DNA of 64,000 nt from Leptodactylus fallax (GCA_947044405.1 CAMRHE010000017.1:11805001-11869000), one strand, 5' to 3'; shown: positions 10,421-22,599, numbered from the stretch's first letter. A program made the numbers and translations. Notes: generated by a model not told the origin, from the letters alone.

Positions 10421-11551
10421 CTAGCAGGCGACCTTGTGACCTACCCTAAGCATGGGTCATCAATATCCAGTCTACAAAATCCCCTTTACCTCCATAATAA
10501 AACAATATACAGGGAGCTCCCTCTAGTGGTGGTTGCAGTCAGCCAAGATTTTGTCTTTTTTTTTTTTTTCCAAGTAACTCTGTATAAAAAAAACTAAGAT
10601 TCGAACACTATAAAGGTATATTAAGAAATAAACTGGCACAGAACGCTGGATCCATCAGCGCCATGAAAGGAGGACTCAGAACATTCACTTTAAGTGTCCT
10701 CTCTGAGTGTGCCGACAATCATAGTCTGAGATCTTTTTCATCAATTCTGCAGAATTACACAATTGGGCTCTCAGATTTAACAAGCTCCTCTGGCTAAAGT
10801 CCCCGTTCATTAAGAGCCAATCCTAGTCGTCTGCCAGCAGAATATGCGATTCACTTGCATTGCATTCATCAAAGTGAATCAGCACATTGATTTTCCCATT
10901 TCATGCAGGATTTTGCCCACTCTTTGAAGCCGGTTATTAGAATCTACTTGTAACGACCTCCTCTAATAACCTGCATTTGTGCGCGATGCTGGGCGTACGG
11001 GGCAGACGTGTCTTTGTGTAAGGATTTCAGACATCCGCAGATGCTGATTAAGTGTGACCCGCTCCAACTTGGCTCCAAAATGTGAAATCTAACACCACCT
11101 GTCATAGCAATAATTGTACAAATCCCCCCCCCCCTTCTCCCGCGTCCGTGTTATCAGTCACCCAAGTTCATTTAATTAAAACGCATTGGCTGCCGTGCGG
11201 ATCCCTCATAGTTGAGTAAATCTTCTGGGCCCAAATTACTTAGTTCTGCATGAAGTGAGCTGGTAGATGCCAAGGGCTGGAGTTCACTGCTTAAATGCAC
11301 GTTTTAGAGAGCGATGTAACTTCAGGAACGAGATCTAAGAGACTTACTGGGGTGCGTTCATAGTGGGATGTTGACTCACAAGGGCAACTCCGTCTTTAAG
11401 ACATGGCCATCCTGACGGTCAGCCGATTGCTGGTGGTTCCAGGATCCAGAACTCTGACAATCGGCTGATAATGCCTGGAAAAAGTCTATCAGGCTGCAGG
11501 GGTCATGGTCCATGGTCCACTCTGATTATGCTAACTTAGTGTTACTCCAGG
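10421..11551. other. Gene-free stretch with candidate conserved non-coding block
   Basis: No open frame of note. 10740-11210 has no visible repeat structure and is dense in words such as TTTAATTAAAACG, TCATTAAGAGCC, CAATTGGG and AATAATTG, a texture often seen in developmental enhancers. No comparison to other species was possible, so conservation is conjecture. 11110-11130 has a C run. Confidence 0.3.
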
Positions 11552-11930
11552 CTGGGCTCCCCATCTCCTACTCCTATCTACCCAAGGACAGGGCACCTGG
11601 ACTTTATGGGTTCACCTCCTTCTACTCCAACTGACCCAATGACAGGGTACCCGGACTATATGGGTTCACCTCCTTCTACTCCAACCGACCCAATGACAGG
11701 GTACCCAGACTATATGGGTTCACCTCCTTCTACTCCAACCGACCCAATGACAGGGTACCCGGACTATATGGGTTCACCTCCTTCTACTCCAACCGACCCA
11801 ATGACAGGGTACCCAGACTATATGAGTTCACCTCCTTCTACTCCAACCGACCCAATGACAGGGTACCCGGACTATATAGGTTCACTTCCCCCTACTCCTA
11901 CCTACCCAAGGACAGGGAGCCGGTGTATAA
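11552..11930 (+). repeat. 54-bp tandem repeat, about 7 units
   Basis: Five near-identical central units start at 11606, 11660, 11714, 11768 and 11822, flanked by one diverged unit on each side that resemble each other (both contain CTACCCAAGGACAGGG). 54 is divisible by 3, so one frame stays open and reads GSPPSTPTDPMTGYPDYM repeatedly for 110 codons to a stop at 11938. No splice sites, homology or upstream exon support a gene; I treat it as a minisatellite. Confidence 0.85.
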
Positions 11931-13435
11931 TCTGCTGATGTCACAATAAGTACACTTTACTCACGCAGTTGTGTTGTCACCAGCATTTATTAAGGTAGAT
12001 GATGTTCAGCATAACACTGGTTAACATAAGTTGCTCAATAGTAGGAAACGGCCAGGAACATAAGACTTGTCATAGTGTGAGAACGGTGGTCCTGTGGTGC
12101 ACACAACTATTGCTCAGCTCTCACAGAGTTTTGTGCTCAACCTTTATGGTAAATGGTTCTTCGACACATGACAGATTTGCCACACTAGTCTTTGGAAACA
12201 AACTCCACTCTGGAATTGCATTGCATGCACAGAACACCAGCCCAGTAGCAATGGAGGTCTTGACGGAGACCCCACCTCTGTACGATAACCTACTTTTATG
12301 AGACATGAGTCTTCCCACCCAATGTCACTACCAAGTGCCTCAGGAGAACAACATAAAAGACACCATTGAGCACTACATAGTGCAAATCTGTGTGCACTGA
12401 GGCCAAAAACCAGGTCAATCCAATAGGTATAATCTCGCCTTCAACCTTTGTGAATTCATCACAACAACAAAAATAAACAGATTATTGGGTTAGCTGGTGG
12501 GTATGGTGAACTACAGGCATCCATTCCGGGAGACCTCGGAAGTCAAGATGCCATGAGATAAATAGCCAGAAATGGAACCTCAAAAAAAGGACCACCTTGT
12601 TCTGGAATGAGGCTGGGATGATTCTCCAAAGGGTTGATACCTAGTTGTGTCCATTGGCCAGGACCTGCGCTTGCCAACTTTAGGTAGAGTCTTATATTGA
12701 AGTCCAAACACACAACGCATTTTGGGGACACTTCCTTCTTTTATTACACTTGAAGGAGAGTGTCACTGAAACGTATTGTGTGTTTGGACTCTTCTTGAAG
12801 TGGACGACCACTGGTCCTGTTTTTTGGAGGTTCCAGTATTGGCTATTCAGCTGGTGACTACAAGGTGTCAGGCCATTGCGGGTAAAAACTGTACATTGAC
12901 CAATGCCAAAGAGACACCGTTCACTACACGGCCAATGGTCAGAACTAGTTCTCGTCCCTTTGGAGAATCATCTCGCCAACCTCATTCCAGAGAAGACAGA
13001 CCGAGGTAGACGCGATGTCATATGATAGCTGTCATATCTGAACCTAAACAGGTGTATAAAGTATTCATGATGGTCTTGACGCAGAGCAAAGAGCAAACTT
13101 CATCGAGGGTCTCGCGCTTCAGGCCTCTACATTTTGGGTCGGTGTAACATATCTATCCGCTTTACCTGCGCTAACTTTTTTCTTTGTAAACAAAACCTGA
13201 ATTTGGCAGCAGAAAATGTGCAAAATTCACATCAGCCAGTTTACAATTACTACTGCCGCTGGCAGCTTTCTCTCTCAGATTAGCAGCCAAAACACAACAG
13301 CGTTTGCCAACACATTCAGAAGGACGGAAAAAGAAAAAAATTTTTTTAATGACTTTCACTTGGAGTCGACACGTTCTGTATTACAGATGTAGATCCAAGT
13401 GTATCTGTGTTAATCACATTACATTAAAGTGATAT
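11931..13435. other. Intergenic stretch with an inverted-repeat block
   Basis: 12556-12640 and 12800-12995 share inverted segments (AGCCAGAAATGGAACCTC against GAGGTTCCAGTATTGGCT; GGATGATTCTCCAAAGG against CCTTTGGAGAATCATC), marking a rearranged foldback repeat. The rest shows no gene. Confidence 0.45.
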
Positions 13436-14019
13436 AAATAACGCTGCTCTTCCTGCAGTGGAATGTGCGCCGCAGATAAGTCAAGCTCAGCCGTGAAAAG
13501 GGCGGTAGACGGAAATCAGCAAAAACATCTTCATTTAAATGAAAGGGTCTGAGAAACTTTATAGAGTGCCTATAAAGGGTTAAAAGGAGTCTGCCAGGTC
13601 CAAAAGGCCTCCCTAAACAATCATGGCGCCATATAGAAGCGGAAACATGCCTGCATGGCCACGAACGATGAAGCAATACAGAGATATTGCCTAATTTGTC
13701 TTTTTTTTTTTTGAATATACAAATTAACCTGCAAGTGCATCGGGGGTGGGGCCTAATTTGTCGGCTCAAGTCCTCCATACGGCTAATGCAGATTGGATCA
13801 TGTTGAAGTATATAGTGGGATGTCCCGTACCCTAACAAATAGGGGTGGGATTAATATTTTTAACAGGTTTTGTAGGGGAGTGAGGTGGGGGTGGCATACA
13901 AAGCACGTTGTTCAATGTTTTAAAATTTATTTATTTATTTTTTTGTGTGGAAGGGTCCCACCCCTTTTGGAGCCTCCAATACCCCCGGTCACATTAATTT
14001 TCCCCTTATATAAATTATG
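13436..14019. other. Gene-free stretch
   Basis: No exon recognised. 13440-13560 looks single-copy. 13700-13720 and 13920-13945 are T-rich. Nothing else can be supported. Confidence 0.3.
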
Positions 14020-14370
14020 TCCTTATAATAAAGCGGTTATCCACTTTTCTAATATTGATGGTCTACCCTTAGAATAGGTCATTAATATTAGATCTGGGGG
14101 GTCCAAAAGCTACCGGGAGTCTGAGCCCCCACAGAACAGCATGTCCTGGACAGTATGAATGGGGCTGTGGGCACATTACAGTCCTGGAAGCCTCATAGAA
14201 GTAAATGGAGCACTGGTCACATAAGCTTACTGGTGCAACATTCACAAGGGGCCCTTAGGGGGACTTTCAGTCCCCCAACCTCCTGATCACTGGGGGACCC
14301 GGTGTTTGGGCCTCCAGTGATTGGACACATCCCCTGTCCTGTGGATAGGAGATGAGTGTCCATAACAGCA
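14020..14370. repeat. Dispersed 'gataggtcatcaatatc' MITE, degraded copy
   Basis: Begins TAAAGCGGTTATCCAC with ATTGATGGTCTACCC, TTAGAATAGGTCATTAATAT and GGGGGGTCC, ending near CAGCCCCTTTAAG. The order and words match copies at 20473, 49105, 51127 and 56820. Confidence 0.55.
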
Positions 14371-15259
14371 CAGCCCCTTTAAGCACTGTCCATAGACTTC
14401 AATGGGACACTGCTGCAGTACCTAAACCCACCGCTACACACCATATAGTGAGTGAACAGCGCAGATAACCCGTTGACTATTACCCCCTAATGTCCTACAC
14501 AGGATAAAGTCCCCCATAGTGCTCCCACACAGTTTATTGTACCCCCCTCATTGTCCCCAACGCAGTAGTGAATGTTTTTCAGCCTTGCTCTTCTTCTGCT
14601 CCAGGTGCATTGCTGTGACGTGCCTTGTGCAAAGTGGCAGAGTTTGCAGAATCCGGGAAGAACCCAGCCTTGCTATGAGAACATATGAGAGGCCTTCCTG
14701 AGACAACCCCTTTATTATATTACTAGGGTCCTGAAATTTCTGCTGACCTCGTAACACCTTGCTGACTTTGCGCAGTGCGGAGGGGAAGGTCTCGGGAAGA
14801 CTCGTCCTGCCATTCCTGACTAGGTATGAGCCGAGGAAGATTAATTAGAGAAGATCCGGAGGCCTCGGGATTTGTCCTTTGATTAATGAGGTTTTACAGC
14901 TCCAGTTCGCAGGACGTCACCATTCAGTCTGGTCCATAAAACAATCAGACTGCTGTCTTATCTCGATAGTGCAGTGCATTGTATCTGTAGGACGGATTAT
15001 TACGAGTTTCCCAAATTTCATCGAAAATTGACATCTGGAAATCATTGCCATTTGGTTTTGGTATTCATAAGTTCGGTATTTAGTATATGATAAAGAATAA
15101 CCATTCTGTGGGTCACTTACTACTTTAAGATGTAGCAGAGCCAATGGGTTGGATCTATTGGTACGAAGAAAGAATCACCTCACAGGCAGAGGTAGATGTA
15201 TATCGGGTGTACTGAAGGTAGGAATGTTGGGCCTAATCTGTATATTTTTGGTTTGTCTT
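14371..15259. other. Gene-free stretch with candidate conserved block
   Basis: 14820-15135 is repeat-free with words such as AAGATTAATTAGAG, TTTGATTAATGAGG and CCATAAAACAATC. It could be regulatory, but only cross-species alignment could show it. No exon is recognised. Confidence 0.3.
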
Positions 15260-15413
15260 CAGAGGCGTAGCTAGGCTCTCCTTCACATGGGGCAAACGAT
15301 CAGTACCCCAACTCTGTATCTAAATACATAAAAGTGGCTTGTAGTGTGTTCCCCCATCTCAGATGGCCAGCACCTAGGGCACATATCCCAGTTGCCTCCC
15401 CCAACTATGCCAT
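15260..15413 (+). mobile_element. hAT fragment with intact left terminus
   Basis: Begins CAGAGGCGTAGCTAGG, the same terminus as the element at 24294. The right end is degraded (CCAACTATGCCATCA near 15413) and no convincing target duplication is visible. Confidence 0.5.
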
Positions 15414-15649
15414 CAATGTACATTATCTCTGCAAGTCTGCTGTGAACTTTTCATGATTTCATTACTCCTATGTGCCCAAGCTTGGTGAGAAGCTGCAGCT
15501 GCATCTCCCCCCCTCCCCTCTCTCATCTTTTTACTGTTATACACTAGATGGATTTTGTGGTGACTGAGGTTTCTGAACATTTACATGAACTGATCAGGCT
15601 GCAGAGTATCAATGTAGTGCTCTTCAGCAGTACAGAAAATAGATTAGAC

Positions 15650-16124
15650 CAGGGGTCTCAAACTTGACCAGGCAAATGGGTCTCACATAAAAATAAATGT
15701 GATGGGCTGCATTCTTTTCAAATTCTATATAATACAAATTTATTATTAAATAACCCCCTGCAGCAGCCCCATACAAATTAATGTCTGCCCCAACATTAGA
15801 TTAGATTGTCCTCCTCTAGTTGCCCCCAGTCAGTACTTACCTCACTGCTCCCGGGCGTGATCTCTTCCCCTGCTCCAGCTGCAAGCAGGTCACAGCAGTG
15901 TGCCCCAAGCAGAAGAAGAGAATGGGGGTTGGCGGAGAGATAAGTACCTGCATTGAAGCTGCCCCAAGATTGCAGGCTGCAGGCTTGAGGCCTACATGCT
16001 CGGAAAGCCTTAGAATCAGGTCGGAGGGATTTTTTTCTGCCTGGTTCTCCCGATCCAGCTGGGGAACCTAGAAGGCCGTGGACTGCAGATTATAGCCTCA
16101 GGGGCCGCGTGTTTGGGAACCCTG
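15650..16124 (+). mobile_element. Short non-autonomous hAT with perfect 8-bp duplication
   Basis: The termini are CAGGGGTCTCAAAC and GTTTGGGAACCCTG, inverted with a few mismatches. GATTAGAC flanks both sides exactly (15642-15649 and 16125-16132). The 475-bp element has no transposase frame. The terminus type resembles the Charlie-like group of vertebrate hATs. It belongs to a different subfamily from the CAGAGGCGTAGCTAG elements. Confidence 0.9.
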
Positions 16125-16199
16125 GATTAGACCAATTTCTGTCTAAGACCATTTGTAGACATAGTGAAAGGGGTGGAAAGAGTTGAACTTGTTTGCCAC

Positions 16200-16575
16200 C
16201 ATTGTCCTCAAATCTTCTCCTCTTGTCATTAGATGGGCCGTTCCATGATAACAAGATACTTTTTTTCTCCTATCATGTGTATAGATGATATCTTGTTGTT
16301 GGGGATCCCCGGAATGGGGGATGGTTCTGTTTCCCTCATTTAAATGACTGCCTTTTCATTCAGTCTCTATAGGAGGTCCTGCAATGGAGCAGATAATCTG
16401 GGACCGCCCACCTGACAGTAGAGAGCCAAAATAGCTAACAGAAATTATTTCTTGAGAACTGTGGGGCGTAGAGAAAAAAAATTCCAATTGTTCCGGAATC
16501 AGTGAAGCTTCACCAATAAAAGCATGCAAAGAGTTAGAGTTCGTGGAGGTGATGAAAGGTTCCCTTTAAGGTGAT
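16200..16575. repeat. Foldback repeat, fragment ('cctttcatcacc' family)
   Basis: Shares CACCTGACAGTAGAGAGCC, GAGAAAAAAAATTCCAATTG and a right end GAGGTGATGAAAGGTTCCC with copies at 20072-20472 and 23976-27146. The left end is not preserved. Confidence 0.55.
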
Positions 16576-19149
16576 AGTCAATGCTTTGGATGCCCACCAC
16601 CTAACTTGCCTTGAGTCTCCTGAAGTTGTACTTATTTTGCCATCCTTACATAGAACTCTTTTGTTTCTGTGTTTGATTCCTTTTAATGAGTTTTATAATG
16701 CCACATTGTCATGCAATAGCTGGAATGTAAAATAAATTGGCGGTAATAAGCAGATTTTCGTAGCGTCATCTCTAATTTATAATATTTTAGTGTTTCCCCA
16801 GAGAGGAGTTAGTGCGCCTGACTGAGGAGCCCTCCGCTGGTAAACAACTTTTTATTTAGATGAGGTTGATCTATTTCTATTGTTGTCTCCTAAACTTGAG
16901 ATGTCTTTGAGAAAACTTCTGCTGTTTCTACCTATAGTGAATGGAGGTGCCTGTGACCTAAGACAGATGAGATGTTTATTAGGGGTCAGGCCTTAGCACA
17001 CTGACCCGTTCACTTCTATGGCCCCATACACACGGACGTGTATTTTCTGGTGTACTGCGCTGTGAGCAAAACTCAGGACAGATCCAATTCCTGTCCTTTT
17101 TGCGGACTGTGCTCACTGGCTTCAATGAATGGGGCCACGGCGGCATGGGCAGCACACAGATGTCATTCATGTACCCGGCAACAGGTGGCTTTTAATTTCA
17201 ATACCCACAAATGTCTATGGGACTATTCACATGTCCGTTGTTTTGATTGATTTGCACGCCTATAAAAAAAAAACAAAAAAAAAAAAAACTGACTTGTTAG
17301 GAGTCTCTGCCTCCTTGCAGGGACTCCTTGTTGCATAGATAACTTTATTGCTAGAAGTGCTTCTCCTGACATGATGCTTAGGGCGGTAAATCCGGTGAAC
17401 ACACGGAATCAGTTTCACGGGTGAAACTCGGTCATGTGAATCTAGGGTAACGCTAAGGCCACAGGGGTCTGGTCTGTCACGGGATGTTTGCAGTAGTGCA
17501 AGAAGCAGCCAAAATCATGTGGTTTTCACCATGGCATTCAGCCTTGATTCCTAGACAACTGACTTTGTAATCCAAAGGTGGAAAATGGCAGCCAAACATG
17601 CCGCAATAATTCTACGGGCTCAAAACCTGCAGCAGCAGACGCTTTGCAATGTGTGGATGGGATTTTACACTTAGATTGCAGAAAATTGGTTTTGGAATAA
17701 ATATACAGCCTTTTCCGAATGGGTTTTAAAATAAAGATTTCATTAAAGATGGCGGTAATTATATCTAAACAGGACTTGAAACATAAAATTACTAGTAGAA
17801 TTTATTTGTCAGCGTTTTTGGTTGTTTCCCCTTGGAACACCACTAAATGGATCGCTTTATGGGAAAGGAAGGAGTTTCTTTTATTTCTTTTACAACTAAT
17901 TAAAATAAATCTGCTGTAAAGAGCTGCCGGGGAATTCTAATACATATCCTTAAGGAAGCAGCGAGAGGCCTACAAAATGTTTGATACCAAAAAGATTAAA
18001 AAGCTGGGTTTAATTACTATATCAACGCCACTTGTTTTTATGGGAATTTTATCTAAGAGCCTATAGAAACTTTTCTTAGTTATATCTGTTTACAAAAAGT
18101 TGGGCTAGATAACATAACTCCAACAGGGTTTCCTAGACTTCTGAATTGCAACATTCCCAAATTGGGACTCGTTCACCTATGTGTCCTTGTCTCTGGGAAA
18201 AATGGTATGTCGTGATGATAATGATGGACAACAATGGATTTGAAAGGAACCCATTGACTATAATAGGTTATGTTATTTTTTGTTCTGATTTTTCATCCGT
18301 AATTTCTGACCGACTCTATGCCGGACATGGACATAGTCTTATTTAGTGAAATGGGAGGAGTATATATTACTAAATGGAGATTCCAATCCTGAAAGATCCA
18401 ATCCTTGTGGGAGCTATAAAGGTGGCCATATTGGCCATCACCCGGTTTTATAAAAAAACTTTAAAACAGCCACCATACAGTGGGCTGTATGGGTTAGAAA
18501 ACAATTGTCATATATCCTATTAGGGAATTGACTTAATAGAGAAGGTCCTTGTCTTCAGGTTATTCATCTATTGGCCAAGGAAGAGAGAGGTTACCATAAG
18601 CGTCTCTTGCTCTGAAGGACCTTTCCTATATCTTGCTCTGAAGTACCTGTCCCGTCCTATGTTACACAACCTAATGAGTTGAATGGACTGTGTGTAATGC
18701 TTAATTTTCCCTGTGGTGGCGCTGCAGGGAAACTGAACACTTACAGTTGAATTTCCTCGCAGCCTCAGCGAAGGCCATGCGATGTCACTACCTGTGACAT
18801 CCCGGGTCTCTTTCTGAGGCCTGCTGAAGCCGCTGATTGGCCTCAGCAGTCATGTGATCACTGAGACCAATCAGCGGCTTCAGCGGAACTCAGGAAGAGA
18901 CCCATGAGAAGCCGCCGGAGCAGAAGGACCAGAACGTGTTGGGTGGACACCGGAGAATCGGGGACATTAAAAAAATGCCTGGACAACCTCTTTAAGTCTA
19001 TTAGGGATCCATGGATTCATAAATTTTGACTGTTTGTCCATTTTTCATAGGCAATTTATAGCACAGCCATGTGAATATAGCTTAATACTAAGTATATAGA
19101 TGCCGTACTATATAAATAGTATGGGTATATGGCGGTATATTAAACCACA
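16576..19149. other. Intergenic, no gene recognised
   Basis: Includes an A-run at 17260-17287 and a GC-rich hairpin at about 18824-18885, where GCTGAAGCCGCTGATTGG pairs with CCAATCAGCGGCTTCAGC. 16980-17240 and 18680-18990 look like degraded dispersed repeats. No exon, RNA gene or transposase was found. Confidence 0.35.
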
Positions 19150-19365
19150 TGTGCCGGAGGACATGAAAGGTCCTCTTTAAAAGGCGGTTACCCGCGGAAA
19201 TCCACGGACCCCATAGACTATAATGGGGTTCCCTGGTTTTCCGCCCTAAAAAAGCATAGAGAGAAGTCCTGTTTGCAGGATTTTTCTCTGCGCATGTTTC
19301 AAGTGGATTTGGGGACGGAATCCCCAAACGGAAACTAAGCACTGGTGTGAACCCAGCCTAAGTCA
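19150..19365. repeat. MITE of the 'taggttcacactag' family, partial
   Basis: Shares GCGGTTACCCGCGGA, CCATAGACTATAATGGGG and AGTCCTG-TTGCA with copies at 22297-22520 and 23750-23970. It ends GTGTGAACCCAGCCTA, the inverse of the family's left end. Confidence 0.65.
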
Positions 19366-19584
19366 GCTTCTATAGGGAATTCCCACTGGTTATTGTCACA
19401 TCAGGAAATGTTTCAGCCAAGACGATATTAGAGAATTGTAATTTAAGTATTTATGTAATAAAATAACAAAAACCAAAACTTTTCTTTCTCGGTCCAGATT
19501 CCGGTATCTACCTGTCGCATGGCTGTCTCTTTCTTTCCACATTTCATACCATGGCTTTCTAGGACAGTGAAGGATCATTTATCA

Positions 19585-19990
19585 TGTGCTAATCCACACC
19601 TGACACCCCTCAAACTACAATCAGCCGCCATTAATAATTCAGATCAATTACAATTAACTTTAAAGCAGATTAATTCAGAAGTAAAAACACAGGCAGCGCG
19701 GGCAGACATAAAATCCCAAAGATTTTACATTGCACTAAAAATTTAATGTATAAAATAATGAGCGAGTTAAATTGGGCTTAAGAGAAGGAACGAGAATATT
19801 TAGTCTTTGTTAATTGGATTAATGAGTGATGTCATTGCATTAGATACGTCTGGATACAGCTTGCACGGGTATCAATTATCAGAGGCACATGCTAGAATAA
19901 TACATATATTCCATATCTGAAAGTTTAATTTCCTGTGGGAAAAATGGAGACTAATCTGAATTATTCAGGATCGTCACCTCATCGCTTCTA
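19585..19990. other. Candidate conserved non-coding block
   Basis: Repeat-free, AT-rich, dense in homeodomain-type words (ATTAATAATTC, TTACAATTAAC, GCAGATTAATTCAG, TTAATTGGATTAATGAG). No open frame of interest. Function is inferred only from texture. Confidence 0.3.
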
Positions 19991-20071
19991 CTTTCAATAA
20001 TTAAAGAGCATGTCCTTGTAGTATAATTCCTTAAAGGGATGGTCTTATATAGAAAGCTCAATAATAAAGAG

Positions 20072-20472
20072 GACCTTTCACCACCAACTCCAACTCTTTG
20101 CATCTTTCAGTAGGTGGCGCATACCTTGAAGCTCATGGACCAAGGCTAAATCTGTAATGAGGCCCTTACTTGCATTGTTATTTACAACAGTGGTATGTTT
20201 TATGTATCAAAGGGTGGTGGCGCTCTTCTGATTCTGGCACAGTTGGAATTTTTTTCTCTAGCCCCCACCGTTCTTGAGCAATCAGTGCTGTTAGTTTAAG
20301 AACCCAATATGCTAATTAAGCTATCTGTTGTCAGGTGGGCGGTCCTGGACTGAAACAATAGGGAGCATAATTGGCATATTGGGTGCTGAAACTAACTGCA
20401 CTTATTGCCAGAAACAATGGAGTAGTATTAAAAAATACAAAGAGTTGGTGGAGGAGGTGAAAGGTCCTCTAC
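20072..20472. repeat. Foldback MITE ('gaggacctttcaccacc' family)
   Basis: The left end is AAGAGGACCTTTCACCACC and the right end is GGAGGTGAAAGGTCCTCT, inverted copies of each other. The interior includes GTCAGGTGGGCGGTCC and CAATATGCTAATTAAG. The same family hosts the nested hAT at 24294. Confidence 0.75.
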
Positions 20473-20835
20473 AAATGAGTTTTCCAAGAATTGACTATTG
20501 ATGACCCATCCTAGGTCATCAATATCTGATCAGGGAGGACCCCCATATATCAGAATTTGGGAGAGCACTGTGGCTTCTTCACTGAATACCAAGCACAGCG
20601 CCGTACATTGTGTAGGGATTGTGCTTGGCATCCCAACTCAGCTCCATTCACTTCAATGGGACTGAGCTGAAGCTGAATCATGAGACTGGTGAATGTGATG
20701 TCATCAGCACAGGGAAGAAGCTGCAGCATGAGCACACACAGCCTTAATTGGGGAAACCAGATATCAGATCCCCAAAGATCTGATATTGATGACCTATACT
20801 AAGAATAGACCATCAATATTTTAGACCCCTTTAAA
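20473..20835. repeat. Foldback MITE ('gatgacccatcctaggtcatc' family)
   Basis: Left part: TTGACTATTGATGACCC and GGTCATCAATATCTGATC. Right part: AGATCTGATATTGATGACC and ACCATCAATATTTTAGACCC. The two halves are inverted relative to each other. No coding potential. Confidence 0.7.
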
Positions 20836-20839
20836 ATCT

Positions 20840-22050
20840 TTGTTGAGGAATTCTGCGTTGCTGGGGCTTGTCCACCATTCAGAACTCTCATCTACTAGAC
20901 AGAGAGTAACTACAAAGTAGAGTTCCTTATTCTGGGGGACCCAGCATTTGTGTACAATACATGGACAGACCATTCATTTCATTGGGTATGCAATGCTGCG
21001 TTTCACCTGTGGTGGCACTGTAGAGAAACATCAAACGGGCTGCCAGGTGTTCCTCCAAATTATAGATGATTGTTGAGATTCCAGCAAAAAGACTAAAATC
21101 TGATTATTTTATTGTCTAATTTTGTCCAAAGGGATCCACCCTTCAGAGTCTTTAGTCACCTATTTGTATGGTATACATTTTTAGAAAAGTTTGGTGAAAT
21201 CTAGTATGACCACCATTATAGCTCCCCGGGCTTACCCAGACACCTGAATGCCTAGTTGACCCTACGTGAACCTTCGCTTAATCTTACACTGATCTTGAGG
21301 ATTATTTTTCTCAACCGCGTAAATCTTTGTTTCAGGTATACATCTCACCCACACACATAAAAGTTTATACCGTATGGAAAAGTTTTTCTTTTTTTGTGAA
21401 GTATTAAGTATTTTTTCTGGTTGGCAGAGATTTTATAGATTTCATGTCCAGATTTGAAGATCAGGAAATAGAGAAAGTTATGGAACTGGAAAAGACAGTG
21501 AGAAGGGTCAGCGGAGGGCAGAGCTTGTGTAGGAATAATTTAGAAGAATAACTGTATGTCTCCGGGTGTCTGACAGATCACTGCCTTTTATTCCATATGG
21601 ACGAAGCTTGCGTGCCAGGGAAGATGTTTGCAGGATGCTGACTGCACTCTTCGGGGAATTTCCTGATCAGAGCAGAGATTACGGGAGAGTTTACAGGGTC
21701 AAGTTGTGAAGCTTTCTCGCTTTTTTTTCTTTGTAGAGCACTTGTTATCCTACTACATTAACACTCAATAATCATCATTTAGAACATCCATATTCCGGGG
21801 AGGTGTTACTACTGATTCTATTCCGAGACACAAAGCTAGACATGGCTGCTTTATCATGATTAGATTCCACTCATGAGATCTTCTCTGGATTTAGCCAGTG
21901 AACACTGGATGATGGGTGTAGTAGTTCCCATATGTTTCAAAATCCTTTGCCTGTTACCCGGATCTGGGACCTGTGTTGCGCTGAAGAAATCCCAAACCGG
22001 TAGAAAAAGAGTGGGCACAAGAAAACCATTATCTGGGATGACATGAAGAG
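20840..22050. other. Intergenic, no gene recognised
   Basis: Ordinary-complexity sequence; T-rich near 21390 and 21720. I find no exon-like block with splice signals. Confidence 0.3.
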
Positions 22051-22059
22051 ACAGAAGGA

Positions 22060-22555
22060 TTGGAGCAAGCCTACATCCACAGAAGCTCTGTGCTTAGTTC
22101 TCCAAGATGGCGGGAACAACCTCCCTGCCGAGTTCTACCAAAAACTGTCTGCAAGTACCGAGAAGAACTGATGGAAGGCAAAGGGCAAACGTCACACCAA
22201 ATATTGATTTGATTTACATTTCTCTTTACTTCATTTTGTTAATTGACAAAAATAAACTATTAACCCTTCTGTTTCTGAAAGTATTCTTACACTAGGTCCA
22301 CAACTGCACTCGGGTTTCTGTTCTTTGGGTCTGCTTGGGGAGCCGAAAAACGGAAACCCAATCTGCTTAAAAAGTGGTTACCCGCGGACGCCATAGACTA
22401 TCATGGGATCTGCTGGGTTTCCGCCTGGTTTCTTCCCAAAAAATGCAGAGAGAGAAAAGTCCTGCTTGCATTTTTCAAGAAGAATGGACGGAATCCCCGA
22501 ACAGCAACTGAGTGCTGCCTTACTTTGTAACATCTAAAAGTTTTGCACTGTACTG
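22060..22555 (+). mobile_element. Tc1 3'-end remnant interrupted by a MITE
   Basis: 22066-22170 reads, with frame changes, the C-terminal Tc1 transposase words TEALCLVLQD, NNLPAEFYQKLSAS and VPRRTD. Then come the family's 3' non-coding words (CACACCAAATATTGAT, AAAAATAAACTATTAACCC) and, after an insertion, the outer terminus AAAAGTTTTGCACTGTACTG followed by TA at 22556. The 5' part of the element is not seen. A related remnant in the opposite orientation is at 62676-62860. This is a third Tc1 family in the window besides DD38E, DD35E and the Sleeping Beauty-like one. Confidence 0.7.
22297..22520. repeat. MITE nested in the Tc1 remnant, TTA(C) duplication
   Basis: The sequence from ACTAGGTCCACAAC to AGTGCTGCC interrupts the Tc1 3' region. 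TTAC occurs on both sides (ttcttac / ccttac), compatible with the 3-bp TWA duplication of PIF/Harbinger elements. Internal words GGTTACCCGCGGACGCC and CATAGACTATCATGGG identify it as the family at 19150 and 23750. Confidence 0.55.
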
Positions 22556-22599
22556 TATATAAAGCTTCATCCAAATTCTGCAAAATCCAGTTTGGCAAT

